Assembly: GCA_026745465.1 (NCBI GenBank)
Contig: JACYXH010000477.1
Span: forward strand, 798,501-862,500
Direction of reading: 5' to 3'
Length of the DNA stretch: 64,000 bases
Source of the DNA: Lota lota
Taxonomy: Eukaryota > Chordata > Actinopteri > Gadiformes > Lotidae
The notes under the pieces were generated by a model. The model ran no database searches. It saw only the letters and a program-made list of their open reading frames with translations, and was not told the origin of the DNA. Position numbers and translations under genes: made by a program. Below, piece after piece: positions 1-11,440 of this stretch. The first letter of the stretch is position 1. Every line of letters begins with the position of its first letter.

Positions 1-57
1 GGAGGGGTACTGGAATACTAGGTCACATTCATTGCTTATTGTTTGTCCTCTGTAGAG

Positions 58-113
58 GACACACACACACTCGCACACAAACACATGAACGCACACCACA
101 CCACACACACATT
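58..113. repeat. CA-rich microsatellite
   Basis: Imperfect (CA)n tract directly upstream of the retrotransposon insertion site. It yields small open frames on both strands that are not genes. Confidence 0.9.
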
Positions 114-120
114 ACATCAT

Positions 121-606
121 TGTCACGTCGTCCACTTCCATCACCTAGCGGGCGCCGGCTGCCACTTCTCCACGTGCTCCTCTGTTTACACATCGGCCGG
201 CAATCATCATCAGCACACTCTATATCAGCCCCGGATCTCCAAGCAGCCGGCGCTAGTTCATTGTTCACACTTTTCTAGTTAGTACCTCGTCACTGGCTCT
301 TCCTTGAGATTTGATCGCTTGCCTGATCTCTGCTCTTTTGCTAACCACCTTCTCCCTCTGATTAGTCTGCCTGACCACCCGCTCCATTGCCGTACCCCCG
401 CCTGCCTGACCACCCGCCCATTGCCGAGCCTCCGCCTGCCTGACTACCCGCCCATTGCCGAACCCTTGCATGTCTGACTGCCTACCTGTTGCTGAACCCT
501 CTGCTTGTCTGATTACCCGCCTGCATTAAACACCTTGCTACCCACAACTTCGTGTCCGTGCCTCTGTGTCGAGCATTTGGGTCCTCTCGCTCAGTTCCTC
601 TTAACA
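121..606 (+). repeat. 5' LTR
   Basis: The 486-bp terminal repeat begins TGTCACG and ends TTAACA. Its last ~173 bp recur at 4005-4177 with few differences. Inside are about three degenerate ~34-bp units based on CCTGCCTGACCACCCGCCCA (about 364-470), a TATA-like TATATC at 221, and a polyadenylation signal ATTAAA at 525-530 followed by GT-rich sequence. This supports a U3-R-U5 layout with R starting near 251. Confidence 0.88.
221..252 (+). promoter_or_regulatory. Predicted LTR core promoter and transcript start
   Basis: TATATC at 221-226 lies about 30 bases before the CGCTAGTTC block at 251-259, the usual TATA-to-start spacing. The start at ~251 is inferred. It is supported by the fact that the first bases of such a transcript are complementary to the sequence just after the LTR. 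Confidence 0.55.
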
Positions 607-619
607 GTACGAACTAGCC
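607..619 (+). other. Putative self-priming primer binding site
   Basis: The sequence after the 5' LTR does not begin with TGG, the complement of a tRNA CCA end. Instead GAACTAGC at 611-618 is the exact complement of GCTAGTTC at 252-259, the predicted 5' end of the transcript. The Tf1/sushi group of Ty3 elements primes reverse transcription with its own RNA 5' end, and this arrangement fits that mechanism. The pairing is only 8 bp in this decayed copy. Confidence 0.55.
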
Positions 620-622
620 ATC

Positions 623-1566
623 ATGGACTCAGCCAACACAGCAGACCTCCGACAGGTAATCTCTCGCCAAGGAGCCCTCCTAGGGCAGCATGACCTGGCC
701 CTACAGGAAATCACGTCCAGTATCCGGGAGTTTTCTCAGGTAATCCGAGAACTCCAAGCTCCGCCGCCTCCCCCCGCAGTCCCTGAACTTCTGAGCCCAA
801 ACCCTGCCCCGAGCCCACCGGCTCCCGAGCGTTATGAGGGCGACCTAGGGTCCTGCCGTGCATTCCTCATGCAGTGTTCGTTGGTATTCGAACAGCAGCC
901 TCTGACTTACCCCACCGACAAATCTCGGATTGCTTACCTGATCAGAGCGTTACGAGGAGAGGCTCTCGCCTGGGCTACGGCCGTATGGGAGTGCGGCTCA
1001 GAGATCTGTTCCTCCTATTCCGATTTCATGGCAGAGATGCGTAAGATGTTTGATCATCCTGTACGGGGTAGGGATGCTTCGAGACACCTATTGTCCCTTC
1101 GCCAAGGCTCATGCAGCGTAGCCGCTTTCGCCATTGAGTTCCGCACTCTCACGGCTGGAACAACGAAGCCTTGCAGGGGTTTTTTCTGAGCACGCTCGGC
1201 GACGCCGTCAAAGATGAGTTGGTTTCCCGAGAGGATCCCACGAACCTCGATCAACTGATTGCTCTTGCCATTTGGGTAGACAACCGGCTTCGCGAGCGCT
1301 GTCGAGAGTGAGCTTTCCGTCCGTCACCAACGCCCATCTCCGTTCCGCCTGCAGCGCCCCGGTCTCCACCCTCGAGCGCCAGCCTTCCCCGTCGCGAAGC
1401 ATCGATTCCTCCCGAGCCGGAGCCTATGCAATTGGGACGTACCCGACTTTCCCCCGAGGAGAGAGAGCGTTGCATGCAGTCTAGGTCCGGCCTGTATTGT
1501 GGCCAACCGGGACACTTCGTGTCCATCTGCCCCACTCGCCCAGGAAACGAGCGGCCTCGCCAGTAG
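623..1566 (+). pseudogene. Gag pseudogene of the sushi-class element
   Basis: The frame opens at ATG 623, just after the primer site, with an N-terminus rich in Leu and Gln (coiled-coil-like, about residues 8-45), then a Pro-rich linker and a capsid-like region containing ALAWATAVWE. A small indel near 1156-1160 moves the reading into another frame, which stays open to TGA at 1309-1311. Further shifts lie between there and the zinc knuckle at 1489-1530. In that knuckle Cys (1498-1500), His (1513-1515) and Cys (1528-1530) are kept, but the first expected Cys position (1489-1491) reads Gly. The frame ends at TAG 1564-1566, next to the frameshift signal. Gag would package element RNA; this copy cannot make a whole protein. 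Confidence 0.85.
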
Positions 1567-1585
1567 CCCGAGAGGTCCTGGCGAG
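1542..1585 (+). promoter_or_regulatory. Remnant -1 ribosomal frameshift signal at the gag-pol junction
   Basis: AGGAAAC at 1542-1548 sits in the correct phase (A GGA AAC in the zinc-knuckle frame). It differs at one base from the GGGAAAC slippery heptamer known from sushi-derived PEG10. Seven bases later CTCGCCAG (1556-1563) can pair perfectly with CTGGCGAG (1578-1585), making an 8-bp stem with a 14-base loop. The protease frame that follows is -1 relative to gag and overlaps it. The positions are seen directly; the function is inferred from the PEG10/sushi precedent. Confidence 0.6.
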
Positions 1586-3999
1586 TCGCGCCCGAAACAC
1601 CTTGGTTCTTCGTCCTTTGCTCGATGTCACCCTCCTGTGGCGAGATCAGACTCTACCCCTCACCATCCTCTTAGATTCCGGAGCGGATGAGAGTTTTATC
1701 GACCAGGAGGTGGTGCTGCAGCTAGGCATTGAGACTAACCCACTTGACTCCCCAATCGAGGCCCAGGCCCTTAATGGTAAGCTGCTCGCCCGTGTGGAGC
1801 ACCGGACGGTTCCAGTCAAACTGTTGATTTCTGGGAATCCCTATCCCTCCACGTGATAGACTGTCCGTTTACCCCAGTAGTGCTGGGTTACCCTTGGTTT
1901 CGGACACATAACCCCCAGATTGACTGGAGGGCCGGGAGAGTAACATCTTGGAGCACTTACTGCCATTCCCATTGCCTGCGGTCCGCCCAATCTCCCCCCG
2001 CCCCGGAGTCCAGGATCGCTTCTGCACCCCCTGATCTGTCCTCTGTACTGGAGGTTTACCACGACTTGGGTTTGGTTTTTAGTAAGTCCCACGCCCTATC
2101 CCTGCCACCTCACCGCCCTTATGACTGTGCCATCGACCTCCTTCCCGGGGCCCCCCTGCCTAGCAGTCGCCTGTACAACCTCTCGCGACCGGAACGGGAG
2201 TCCATGGAGGAGTACATCCCTCGCTGCCGGAATCATCCGTCCGTCTTCCTTCCCGGTAGGGGCAGGGTTATTTTTTGTCAGCAAGAAGGACCGTTCTCTC
2301 CAGCTTTGCATTGACTTCAGGGGGCTAAACAACATCACGGTTAAGAACAAGTACCCCTTACCCCTCATTAGTTCTGCCTTCATTCCCCTCCATGGAGCCA
2401 CAGTGTTCTCCAAATTAGATCTACGCAACGCCTACCACCTGATCCGCATCCGGGAGGGGAATGAATGGAAGACCACCTTCAACACCCCCCTGGGTCACTT
2501 CGAGTATCACAGCTGTGTTCCAATCCCTGGTCAACGATGTCCTCCGTGATATGCTCAACCACACAGTTTTTGTTTATGTGGACGACATCCTGATCTTCAA
2601 GTTGTTGGCGGAGCATAAGCTGCATGTGCGGCAGGTTCTCCTATGCCTTCTGGAGAACAAACTGTATGTCAAAGAGGAGAAGTGCGAGTTCCATGTCCCG
2701 TCCATCCCCTTTCTGGGGTACGTCATAGGTCAGGGTGAGGTGAGGATGGATCCGTCCAAGGTTTCCGCAGTGGCAGAGTGGGCTTCTCCCTCCTCCCGTA
2801 AGCAGCTCCAGTGGTTCCTTGGCTTCGGCAACTTTTACCGCCGCTTTATTCGCAGATACAGTCGCATCGCCACACCCCTCACGGCCCTGACCTCCAACAA
2901 GAAACCCTTTGAATGGACGCCGGAGGCCGAGACCACCTTCCGGGGTCTCAAAGAACGGTTCGTGTCTGCACCCATCCTTGCCCAACCTGATCCCTCTCTC
3001 CAGTTTGTGGTGGAGGTCGACGCCTCGGACACCGGGATAGGGTCGGTGCTGTCCTAACGCTCTCCCATGGACCACAAGCTGCACCCATGCGCCTTTTTCT
3101 CCCGTAGGCTTACCTCTCCCGAGCGGAACTATGACGTGGGCAATCGTGAACTACTGACGGTGAAATTGGCTTGTCGTACATCCAGTCTGCCAAGAGGCTC
3201 AACTCTCGGCAGGCCAGATGGGTCTTGTTTTTCGGTCTTTTACCTTGACCTTCCGACCTGGCTCCCGGAACATTAAGCAGGATGCCTTGTCCCGCTTACA
3301 CTCACCCGAGGACCCCTGCACGGACCCCGAACCCATCCTGCCGTCCACCTGCCTTGTCGCTACGCTTATCTGGGAGGTCGAGTCTGCCGTCCTCCAGGCG
3401 CAGGGACAACATCCAGACCCCGGCACCGGTCCTCCCAACCGCTTGTTTGTCCCGGACGCGGTGCGGTCTAGGGTGCTTACTTGGGCCCACTCTACAAGAC
3501 TCACCTGTCACTCAGGCATAACCCGCACCCTAGAATTTATCCGTAGATGGTTCTTGTGGCCCAGCATGGACACGGACGTCCGCTCATTCATCGCCGCATG
3601 TCCCACCTGTGCACAGAACAAATCCTCGACCCGACTCCGCTCCGGCTTGCTCCGGCCCCTGCCTATCCCCAGTCGCCCTTGGTCTCACATTGCCTTGGAC
3701 TTCGTCACCGGGCTCCCCCTGTCCTAGGGGTACACAACCATCCTCACGGTCATTGACTGATTCTCCAAGACCGCCCACTTCCTAGCCCTGCCCAAACTTC
3801 CCTTGGCTAGGGAGACAGCGGACCTTCTGGTGGTCCACGTTTTCCGCCTGCATGGCATCCCTGCAGACATCGTCTCGGACCGGGGACCTCAGTTCATCTT
3901 CCAGGTCTGGTGAGCGTTCTGTGCAGCCCTAGGAGCCACGGTCAGTCTCTCTTCTGGGTACCACCCGCAAACCAATGGACAGTCGAAGAGGGCAAATCA
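1567..3999 (+). pseudogene. Pol pseudogene (protease, RT, RNase H, integrase)
   Basis: Domains run in Ty3 order. The protease motif DSGAD begins at 1674, in a frame open from before 1497 to 1856. After frameshifts near 1840, 2220 and 2505 come RT blocks, including [10 protein letters not shown] at about 2409-2440 and the catalytic YVDD at 2575-2586. RNase H begins with VDASD near 3020, is cut by TAA at 3055-3057, and lacks a middle piece near 3165, followed by another frameshift near 3235. Integrase keeps the His/Cys zinc region (about 3488-3610) and the first two catalytic Asp residues (in LDFVTG and VSDRG). It has in-frame stops at 3725, 3758 and 3911, and shows Lys where the catalytic Glu should be (SKRAN, about 3982). 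The C-terminus, including any chromodomain, is deleted. Confidence 0.9.
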
Positions 4000-4004
4000 G
4001 GAGA

Positions 4005-4177
4005 GTCTGCCTAACTACCCACCCATTGCCGAACCCTTGCCTGTCTGACTGCCTACCTGTTGCCGAACCCTCTGCTTGTCTGATTACCCGCCTGCATTAA
4101 ACACCTTGCTACCCACACCGTCGTGTCTGTGCCTCTGTGTCGAGCATTTGGGTCCTCTCGCTCAGTTTCCCTTAACA
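4005..4177 (+). repeat. Truncated 3' LTR
   Basis: This matches the last ~173 bp of the 5' LTR, with ATTAAA kept and the TTAACA end intact, but lacks the first ~310 bp. The break falls at a CTGCCTGACTACC-type internal repeat, so the deletion joining integrase to this LTR may have used short repeated sequence. Confidence 0.85.
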
Positions 4178-4182
4178 ATCAT

Positions 4183-5762
4183 AGATACAACAAGCAAAAT
4201 TATTTATAATCATTAAGACAAATAGTTATGCACAGTCACAATGGAAGACCCTAAGCAATTGCTAAAACATAAAAAAAATGACTGCTCATACAAATCAATC
4301 AAATCTCGTATTCTATTACTGTGGTAAACAAAGGTGGAGGACAAAAAGTAGAAGAACCTGTATTCAATACTTTAATGCTTTCAATGCCAAATGACTTTAC
4401 ATGTCAACCTGAGCCCTTCTCTACTAGTGTGTGTATCACAAACCATTTGAAATGATGAGATTATGTGAAGCAGATAATTGTGTTCACAGATGTAGCTGCC
4501 CTGAGAGGAATGCCAGCCCACTCTCAAGTTACCTCCTCCCATTCCTTACCCCCTTGCTCCCTTCCTCTCACCCCTTCCCAAGTCCCACCTTCACCCACCG
4601 TCCTGTACCCTGCTACCCTTAAACACAGCTTGCTATAGCTTCCCCTCTGCATTGCTCTCTTTCATACCAGGTTGGCAACTGACCCTGTATAAAGAAATGA
4701 ATCCTTCAACCATAGACACCTGTCTGACCTGACCTGGGCAAGCATATCCTAACGTAGCATGTCCTCGTCTCACCTAGCCTAGCCTAGCCTAGCCTTCCAA
4801 CTTCTTGACCCAATCAGTTATGACCAACTTAACAAGATCTCAGAGTTAGAAAGCCGATCTGGGGATCTCTCATGGTACGTGAGCCATATCTAGGCCAGAC
4901 GGACTGCTTTCATTTCCATTTGGGACAGTTGCAAGCTCCTCTGATGAGACAAGATGAGGCAAATACCAGCAGAATGTAGGACCAACAGTAAGACTTTAGA
5001 ATCCGACAAACGGTTTCAGAGTCAGGATTAAAATACTATCCTTCATGTAGCCGGAGAGGGTGTCCTACGAGGCGATATGGAGTTTGCGGGTGCATGCGAG
5101 GCATAATGTCAAACAGATAGCTGTGACACCTCTACTACCCTTTCCAAAGGTATTAAGTCACAACCTCTGGGTTTATTAGAAAATATATAAGTAGCAATGA
5201 AATTTATCTTTTCAGATGTGAGGGCCCCGCTTGCTATGGCTTGGCAAGTGCCTCCACCAGTGTAGATAAGGAGGTTCTTGATGATAGAGGTGGAGCAACC
5301 CAAGCTAACAGCTGACACTTAAGTGTTTCAACATAAAACACTATGATTCATTCATCACAATGAAACTAAAAATGGTTTTATTTTTAGCAATGGCTGAGGT
5401 AGTGTGTTACAGGGAGTTACACAGTTCGGGAAAATCGTTATAATCCAAAATACATATCTTGCTGCAATACTTTCCACTATCTCACTAAAAGATGTGGATG
5501 TCTGATGGACATGAATATCCACTGACTCACTAAAAGATGAGAATGTCTGATTGACCGTATCCACTCACCTTCAAAGCATGCAGATTGTAAAAAGAAAATG
5601 AAAAACAAAGTTGTTTTTTAATAACAGGCATATACCATAAATGTATTTACTGGGTGTAAAGAGACATGTGACAGACATGGAGAAAGACACCTCTGTCTCT
5701 TAGGGCATAGCGGATGATTCTCAAGTCCAAATCCAAACATTTTTAAACCAAACATGTGGATT

Positions 5763-5764
<2 letters not shown>
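4183..5764. other. Non-coding stretch
   Basis: I see no convincing exon here. It contains a short CCTAG repeat near 4780 and a tandem duplication of about 43-45 bp at 5473-5568 (units starting with TCCACT at 5473, 5518 and 5560, sharing CTCACTAAAAGATG). Later exons of the minus-strand glycosidase-like gene could lie in or beyond this region, but I could not identify any. Confidence 0.5.

Positions 5765-5842
<78 letters not shown>
5765..5842. repeat. (CT)n microsatellite
   Basis: Perfect 78-bp CT run. Confidence 0.99.
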
Positions 5843-5845
<3 letters not shown>

Positions 5846-6062
5846 AGACTGACTGCTGACTGCCTCGTGAACCTTCCCAGAGGTCAAAGGTGAAGAACCA
5901 GGCTTACTGAAGGATGGAGGGGGTGATACTAGCTTGTGCTGGAGACCATATGGGCCACAGTCACCCTCTCCCCCTACGTTTTATACCCGTATTTAGGACA
6001 CCTGCACACCTACAGTCTTCACCACCAAAGTCATCAATGAAATCTCGAAATGTGTGTGGATC

Positions 6063-6064
<2 letters not shown>

Positions 6065-6119
<55 letters not shown>

Positions 6120-6120
6120 G
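6065..6120. repeat. (TG)n microsatellite
   Basis: About 56 bp of TG, continuing imperfectly to ~6150. Confidence 0.98.
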
Positions 6121-6627
6121 TGCGCATGTGTGTCTGTGTGGTTGTGTGTGTATTATGACACACATTTCCTTTGCAATGGAAACTTACTTTCAATAAGAAC
6201 CAACCAAGGGAAATTAATGACAGTTATCGGTTTATGCTGATGTAGTCCATTTGCAATCAGTCAAATTAACAGAATACCAACTGATGAAACTCACACCTGC
6301 ACTGTGTCATTTTCCAATTTGGAAACTTCCAAGGATGCAGCGGAGGTGATGTAAAGTGCCTCTACCTTTATAATAACCAAGTGGTAGTTCGCTTTTATTA
6401 TGATTATTATTATAAGAACAATTATTATTGTTCATATTATTAATGTTGAATTTTTTTTTGATTGTTGGCATGAAGAACAAGTCTTTCCTTTGGTGCTGTG
6501 CAGACATGCTTGCATCTGAACATTGTAAGTCTTAGCTGTATTTTTTATCAACATGTGATTTCCCTAATCACTATTCTCCATACAACCAAATCCAGAAAAT
6601 GTAATATTCAAATAAGGGCTGTCAACG

Positions 6628-6985
6628 TTAAAGGTCCAGTGTGTAACATTTTGTAGCAACTAGCGGACGGACGGACGAAGGACAGGAGCATGCTTGGCTG
6701 CACTAGGCCATCTGAGGGCGCGTCCGAGAGAGGGTCAAGCTACTCTGACACACAACGCGCGTGTGTTGCACATTTCACATAAACATCGCTCATTTATAAC
6801 GCTCCTACACAATGACGGTACTAAAAAATGATCACAAATGGGTAATGTCCACGGGGATAACACGGCCCCCACCTTCCTACAACTCTTACACCAAAACGGC
6901 CCCCATTGAAGAGGACCCGCTCCTTTTGAAGACAAAAAGGGGCTCATTGTAAGGTAACGAAAGCACAACGATTCTTATTTTAAAG
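6628..6985 (+). repeat. Dispersed repeat, copy A (single unit)
   Basis: Begins TTAAAGGTCCAGTGTGTAAC and runs through GCGTCCGAGAGAGGGT, then the shared blocks AACATCGCTCATTTATAA, ACGGTACTAAAAAATGATCA, CTTCCTACAACTCT and AAGGTAACGAAA. The same blocks in the same order occur at 12.35-12.70 kb, parts at 34.7-34.9 kb, and inverted at 63.2-63.6 kb. This looks like a non-autonomous transposon family; I cannot name it. Confidence 0.75.
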
Positions 6986-8449
6986 CAGCACTAGGAATTC
7001 ACTACCAACTAGCTTACTTCACTGGATTCCTACCAGATTAATAAAGTGTAAGTATTGCTCATATATGTTGTCTGTGCTGTTTAGAGTGTCCTTGTGCGCC
7101 AAAACCAAAACTCATGCACTGAACAACGTCCAGGGCACTGAGCTATCACTCAAAAACGCATTAGCCAATGGGGCCGCACCCCTGAAGAAAACCCGCCCAC
7201 GCAGGAGTTTGGTGTCAGAACTGCAAACAAAAAATCTTGCAACGCCAAACGAGAGAGCTGGCAGCATACACGCAAACACTTGAACAGTGAGGGTAAAAGT
7301 CGGATAGGTGAGAAAGAGGCGGAGGGGAATGTAAACAAATGGAAATACTATCAAAAATGTAAAAGAACAAGTTTACACAATGACCAAAATAATTTGTTTG
7401 CAATTTATAAGCGTTCGTTTTGAGATTAACTTCAATAGAATTCTTATTTCTGTTTGAGATTTAAGAGGTTTTGTTCGATTTTATTGACGCAATCTGATTC
7501 CATACATACAGAGATTTGTCGCATGTCGCGCACCTCTGAAATTTTGAAGTGCACGATGTCCACACTTGAAGGGCCAAACGGCGACTATGAAGGCCATGGC
7601 CACCTTGCGTGGGCTGTCTGCACACTTCACGAATGCAGCTATGAGGCAACTATGATGCCCGCTACAGAGCACGGGTGTCTGGACGCAACGTCTGGCTGTT
7701 TCTCTGCTTGCTGAATAGGAGAACGATGGCTGTTCCATCTATTCTCGCGTGGAGTCCTCTTGCTCACTATCATCCGATTTTTGGAAGGTCAATTATAAAT
7801 GACCATAACTAGGGCTAAGCTTACCTCTTAAAATACGAATAACCTTATGAACTACCCTAAACTAGTGGTGAGGTAACTATAGCCCCCCTGTGGAATAGGG
7901 GAATCACTGAAAAGGTTAGACCATATGTCACAGTTTTGATACTAAGAGGTGTATTTCAACATATTCTACCAGGGTATTCAATGCTTTTCAATGCTTTACT
8001 CATCTTCCACAATAATTGAATGTCTTTTGAATTAATATACTTCATTTGGGGGCATTTATCCAGCTACTTTGGATTTTGCAATTAATTACGATCAATCTCA
8101 GCATTATCATGTGATTAATCCGATTATTTTATAATAAAAATACAATTTAAACGCTTCAAACGGTAAAACCACAAACATGGATTTGGTGGAAGTGCGTTTG
8201 GTGCTCGAAGTTAATGGGATTTTATGTCCCCACGGCGTGTGGTTTCAGCACCATTCAAGCTGTCCCCAGCAGCTTGGGAATACGGTACGTTTAAAGACAG
8301 GTGGGCCTACGGAAAGAACCAACAGTTGGCATCCATCTCAAATGTCACCCTACTGTACTGTACTGCTGTGGGGCATTCCTTCTTATACTTCACCCTCTTA
8401 CCATGGCTCACTCTAAACACAAGACCCACACAACTCAGTAATCTCTCCA

Positions 8450-8452
<3 letters not shown>
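6986..8452. other. Non-coding stretch
   Basis: There is an open frame of 86 codons at 7454-7714 and several overlapping short ones at 7065-7403, but none has a recognisable domain or splice context. I see no supported gene. Confidence 0.5.

Positions 8453-8511
<59 letters not shown>
8453..8511. repeat. (TC)n microsatellite
   Basis: Perfect 59-bp TC run. Confidence 0.99.
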
Positions 8512-8514
<3 letters not shown>

Positions 8515-10238
8515 CAGGGGTTCTCTCTGTCATGAATAGCAATCACAGTCCAATATTATCTCCAAGCTAGCTCTGGTTACTTTAGCTACAGCAATGTATA
8601 TGTTTGTCTCTGGGTGGTAACTATAGCGACTTTTGGACTGTAACCAAATTTTTTTGTAACTACGGTCAGTGTTGTGTAAAATATGATAAACACAGCCAAT
8701 TCTGGGCTACATTGAGTAATTTGAATAATTAAATAATGATTTTGTTTGTGTGTGTTGAAAAACGGTATGTGTGTGTCCTATTTACTAATCAATTGAATCG
8801 CTAACAGTGTTAATACACTGAAGTCTTCCTAAGACACAACTTTTGCCTGTTCCTGTGCATTCATTAAAACAAATCCATATCTTGTGAAGATTTGGAATGG
8901 AATGGAATGCCTGGACGGATGAGAACAGAACAATGATCTGTTTTTTGACCTTGATCTTACAATGCAGTGTGTGATGACACTAAGAGCTACAAATACAAAT
9001 CAGTTGACTTCTACTTAAGGCAATGACGTGCAGTCAGCGGAGGCAGTGTCTGCTGTAGGGTAATGAAACATACAGAGTTGCTCAAATGTACAAAATATAG
9101 ATATTTTTATATCAAATGTAATCTTTTTTTACGTGCATAATGAATATTATTATTGTCATGCCCTAACCCTAACCCTTTTTCCAAGGGTGTTATTAACAGG
9201 CACAGACCCAAATGCCTCTGAACGCAATCAGAAAGACCTACAATCAACTAGAGCAACAAAACATGTGATCTAGCAATGCGGGCTGCGTTGGTTTATTAAA
9301 CTTTGACCAAATCCTGTCTGATGTATGGGAAACACAGCCTTCTTATCAACACTCACCAACACTTTAGGTGCAGTTGTTTTATCTTCTTTTAGAGAAAATA
9401 CAATGTACAGTTAGTTTAATACTGTTGCAATAGCGGATTTAACAGACCGTGCCATATCAGTGGCAGCCATCTTGGTCATCTAGTCATCATATCAATCCCG
9501 CCCCATATTAGATAAAGTAACTTTGACAAATTATGTTGGTAACGGATATTTAAGTTAGAGATGGCTACGATGGTTTGATCACCCAGACCGGTATTGTCCT
9601 TTAAACAATGAAACACATTAGAGAACCATCAGCCTGTCCCCTCATAAGATCATATGTCTGCCTAAATGACCGATCCATCATCAAATCAGCTTTGAGCATT
9701 GCTGTTTCACTGCCAGAGCTCTGGCTTGATATTTCTGGGGTTTTGCCCCAAATATTGCTGAGTGGACGCTTAGCAACATTAAAACAGTTGTCATGATTGG
9801 AGTCACTTGTGGTCCAATATGTTTTGCCTTCCCTGCGATGCTGAGCAAAGAATCAATGAGTTATGCTGGGTACCAGTAATTACTACTGCGCTCACAAAAT
9901 CATACCACTAGTCCGGTTAAGCTTGGCACTGAGTTACATGGACATGCGTGTGTGTGAGAGAGGTTGGTTTGTAAAGACAGGGCATAGCCCACAGTAAGTG
10001 AACAGACGTTATTTTGTCACATTATAATTATGGCTTTTAGCAGATGTTGTGACCTCCACTTAGCTCCACAAACACACACATACACACACCAAATATATTT
10101 ATAAAGATACTTATAGACACACACATGCAAAGTGGGTGTGATTCCTTAACACGTTGACAGACTGATACCCAACTACAAGCTTAATATAATATCCACACAC
10201 AAATACACAAACATCATAAACAAACGTGTGCACATGCA

Positions 10239-10240
<2 letters not shown>
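8512..10240. other. Non-coding stretch with telomere-like hexamers
   Basis: CCCTAACCCTAACCC at 9161-9175 is two and a half vertebrate telomere units. Otherwise I see no gene or named repeat; the short open frame at 9608-9796 has no recognisable domain. Confidence 0.5.
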
Positions 10241-10241
<1 letters not shown>

Positions 10242-10279
<38 letters not shown>

Positions 10280-10404
10280 CGTACACATTCCTCATCAGTC
10301 ATGTTAACAATTTACATCCGCCAGCTGTCATTTAACCCCGGAATAAAGTCCAACTGCCCCCAATAATAACCTGCTCAGCTATTACTATCCCCCCCCCCCC
10401 CCCC
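10242..10404. repeat. (CA)n tract and poly(C) run
   Basis: (CA)n at 10242-10278 and 16 consecutive C at 10389-10404, with more CA-rich sequence beyond. Confidence 0.95.
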
Positions 10405-10641
10405 AAACACACACACACATACACACATACAACCACACACTCTCATTGCAACCCCCAGTCCTCACCCAACCTGCCTCTCTAATAGAAACAAAAGGCAATT
10501 TCCCCCCGCCTCGTCCCAAGCCTCAAAGAGTTAATTAAAGATTCTAAAGGTGTTTCCCTTGCCTTTGTTGTCTAAGCTCCCAATTACTGAGCCAGGACGC
10601 CACAGACGGGTTATATGTGTCCTGCACGGCCAGCTGTCTGT

Positions 10642-10826
10642 TGGGTGGTGGTGGTGGATGGTGGATGGTGGATGGTGGTGGTAGGGAGGTGGTGGTAGGG
10701 AGGTGGTGGTGGAGGCAGTGGTGATGGTGTTGGAGGCGGCGGTTTTGGTGGTGGTAGGGAGTTGGTGGTGGTGGTGGTGATAGAGGTGGTGGTGATAGAG
10801 ATGGTGGTGACAGAGAAGGTGGTGGT
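10642..10826. repeat. GGT-based minisatellite
   Basis: Imperfect GGTGGT/GGATGGT/GGTAGGGA repeats. On the minus strand they read as His/Pro-rich open frames, which are repeat artefacts. Confidence 0.95.
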
Positions 10827-11440
10827 GCCGTTTGGGGCCCTGGCCTGGAATTGACCCCCCTGCCCCCGGTATGGTTTGTAAACACCCCAGCTCCTCCTGG
10901 GAATTCCAGGCTAAAGGCAGCCAGAGGGCTAGGCCCTCTATCCGACTGGTTGGACAGACCACCACCCTAGTTTGGAAAGTTAAACTGCCGTTGCTTATTG
11001 GCCAGCAGTGAAAGCCAGTGAGATGATAGCCAACACTCTTCTGTGCCATAACCCCATGGGATCTAGCATCAACCAATATTCAACCAGGCAGCGGGTTTCC
11101 ATGGGTGTGATGATGCGCAAACGATGGGGAAACCTCCATTTTCAACATCGACTCATCTCAGCAAATAAGTACCGTACATTTACATACACCTTCGAACCAG
11201 ACGCTTTTAACTGTTCCACGGGTTTGGTTAAAGCTGAAAGGGGACTGTGCCTTTGCTGCCCCCAAAGTTGTGAAATAGTCTGCTTGTCAGCTCTGCTCCT
11301 TCTATCTACACATCCGAATCCGCCTGCAAAATCGATTTTTTCTCCCTGGCGTTTGAACAGAAGCGGTCTGTCTGTCATATTTTGCACTGCAAATTGCTGT
11401 TTTTATTTATCCAAGTTGTCCAGCCCTTGGCCTGGATGCT

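Larger units (their letters stand above)
121..4177 (+). mobile_element. Ty3/Gypsy LTR retrotransposon, sushi/Tf1 class, defective
   Basis: A single inserted element. The 5' LTR opens with TG at 121 and the 3' LTR closes with CA at 4177. Both ends are flanked by the same 5 bases, ATCAT (116-120 and 4178-4182), a target site duplication of the size expected for Ty3 integrases. Gag, protease, reverse transcriptase, RNase H and integrase follow in canonical Ty3 order, but gag and pol carry several frameshifts, four in-frame stops and internal deletions. The element is not capable of making its proteins. Assignment to the sushi class rests on the gag N-terminus, the layout of the gag-pol junction and the absence of a tRNA-type primer site. 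Intact flanks show that the damage came after insertion. Confidence 0.93.

Noticed and set aside
1..282. Short frames at the left edge
   Set aside because: They arise from CA-rich sequence and the LTR.
9608..9900. Possible small exon (62-codon frame, and a 26-codon frame starting MIGVTCGPICFAFP)
   Set aside because: Looks protein-like but I could not match it to a family, and no convincing splice sites bound it.
10531..11076. 181-codon minus-strand frame with His/Pro repeats
   Set aside because: The central part is a GGT minisatellite; the flanks show no domain, conservation motif or splice sites.
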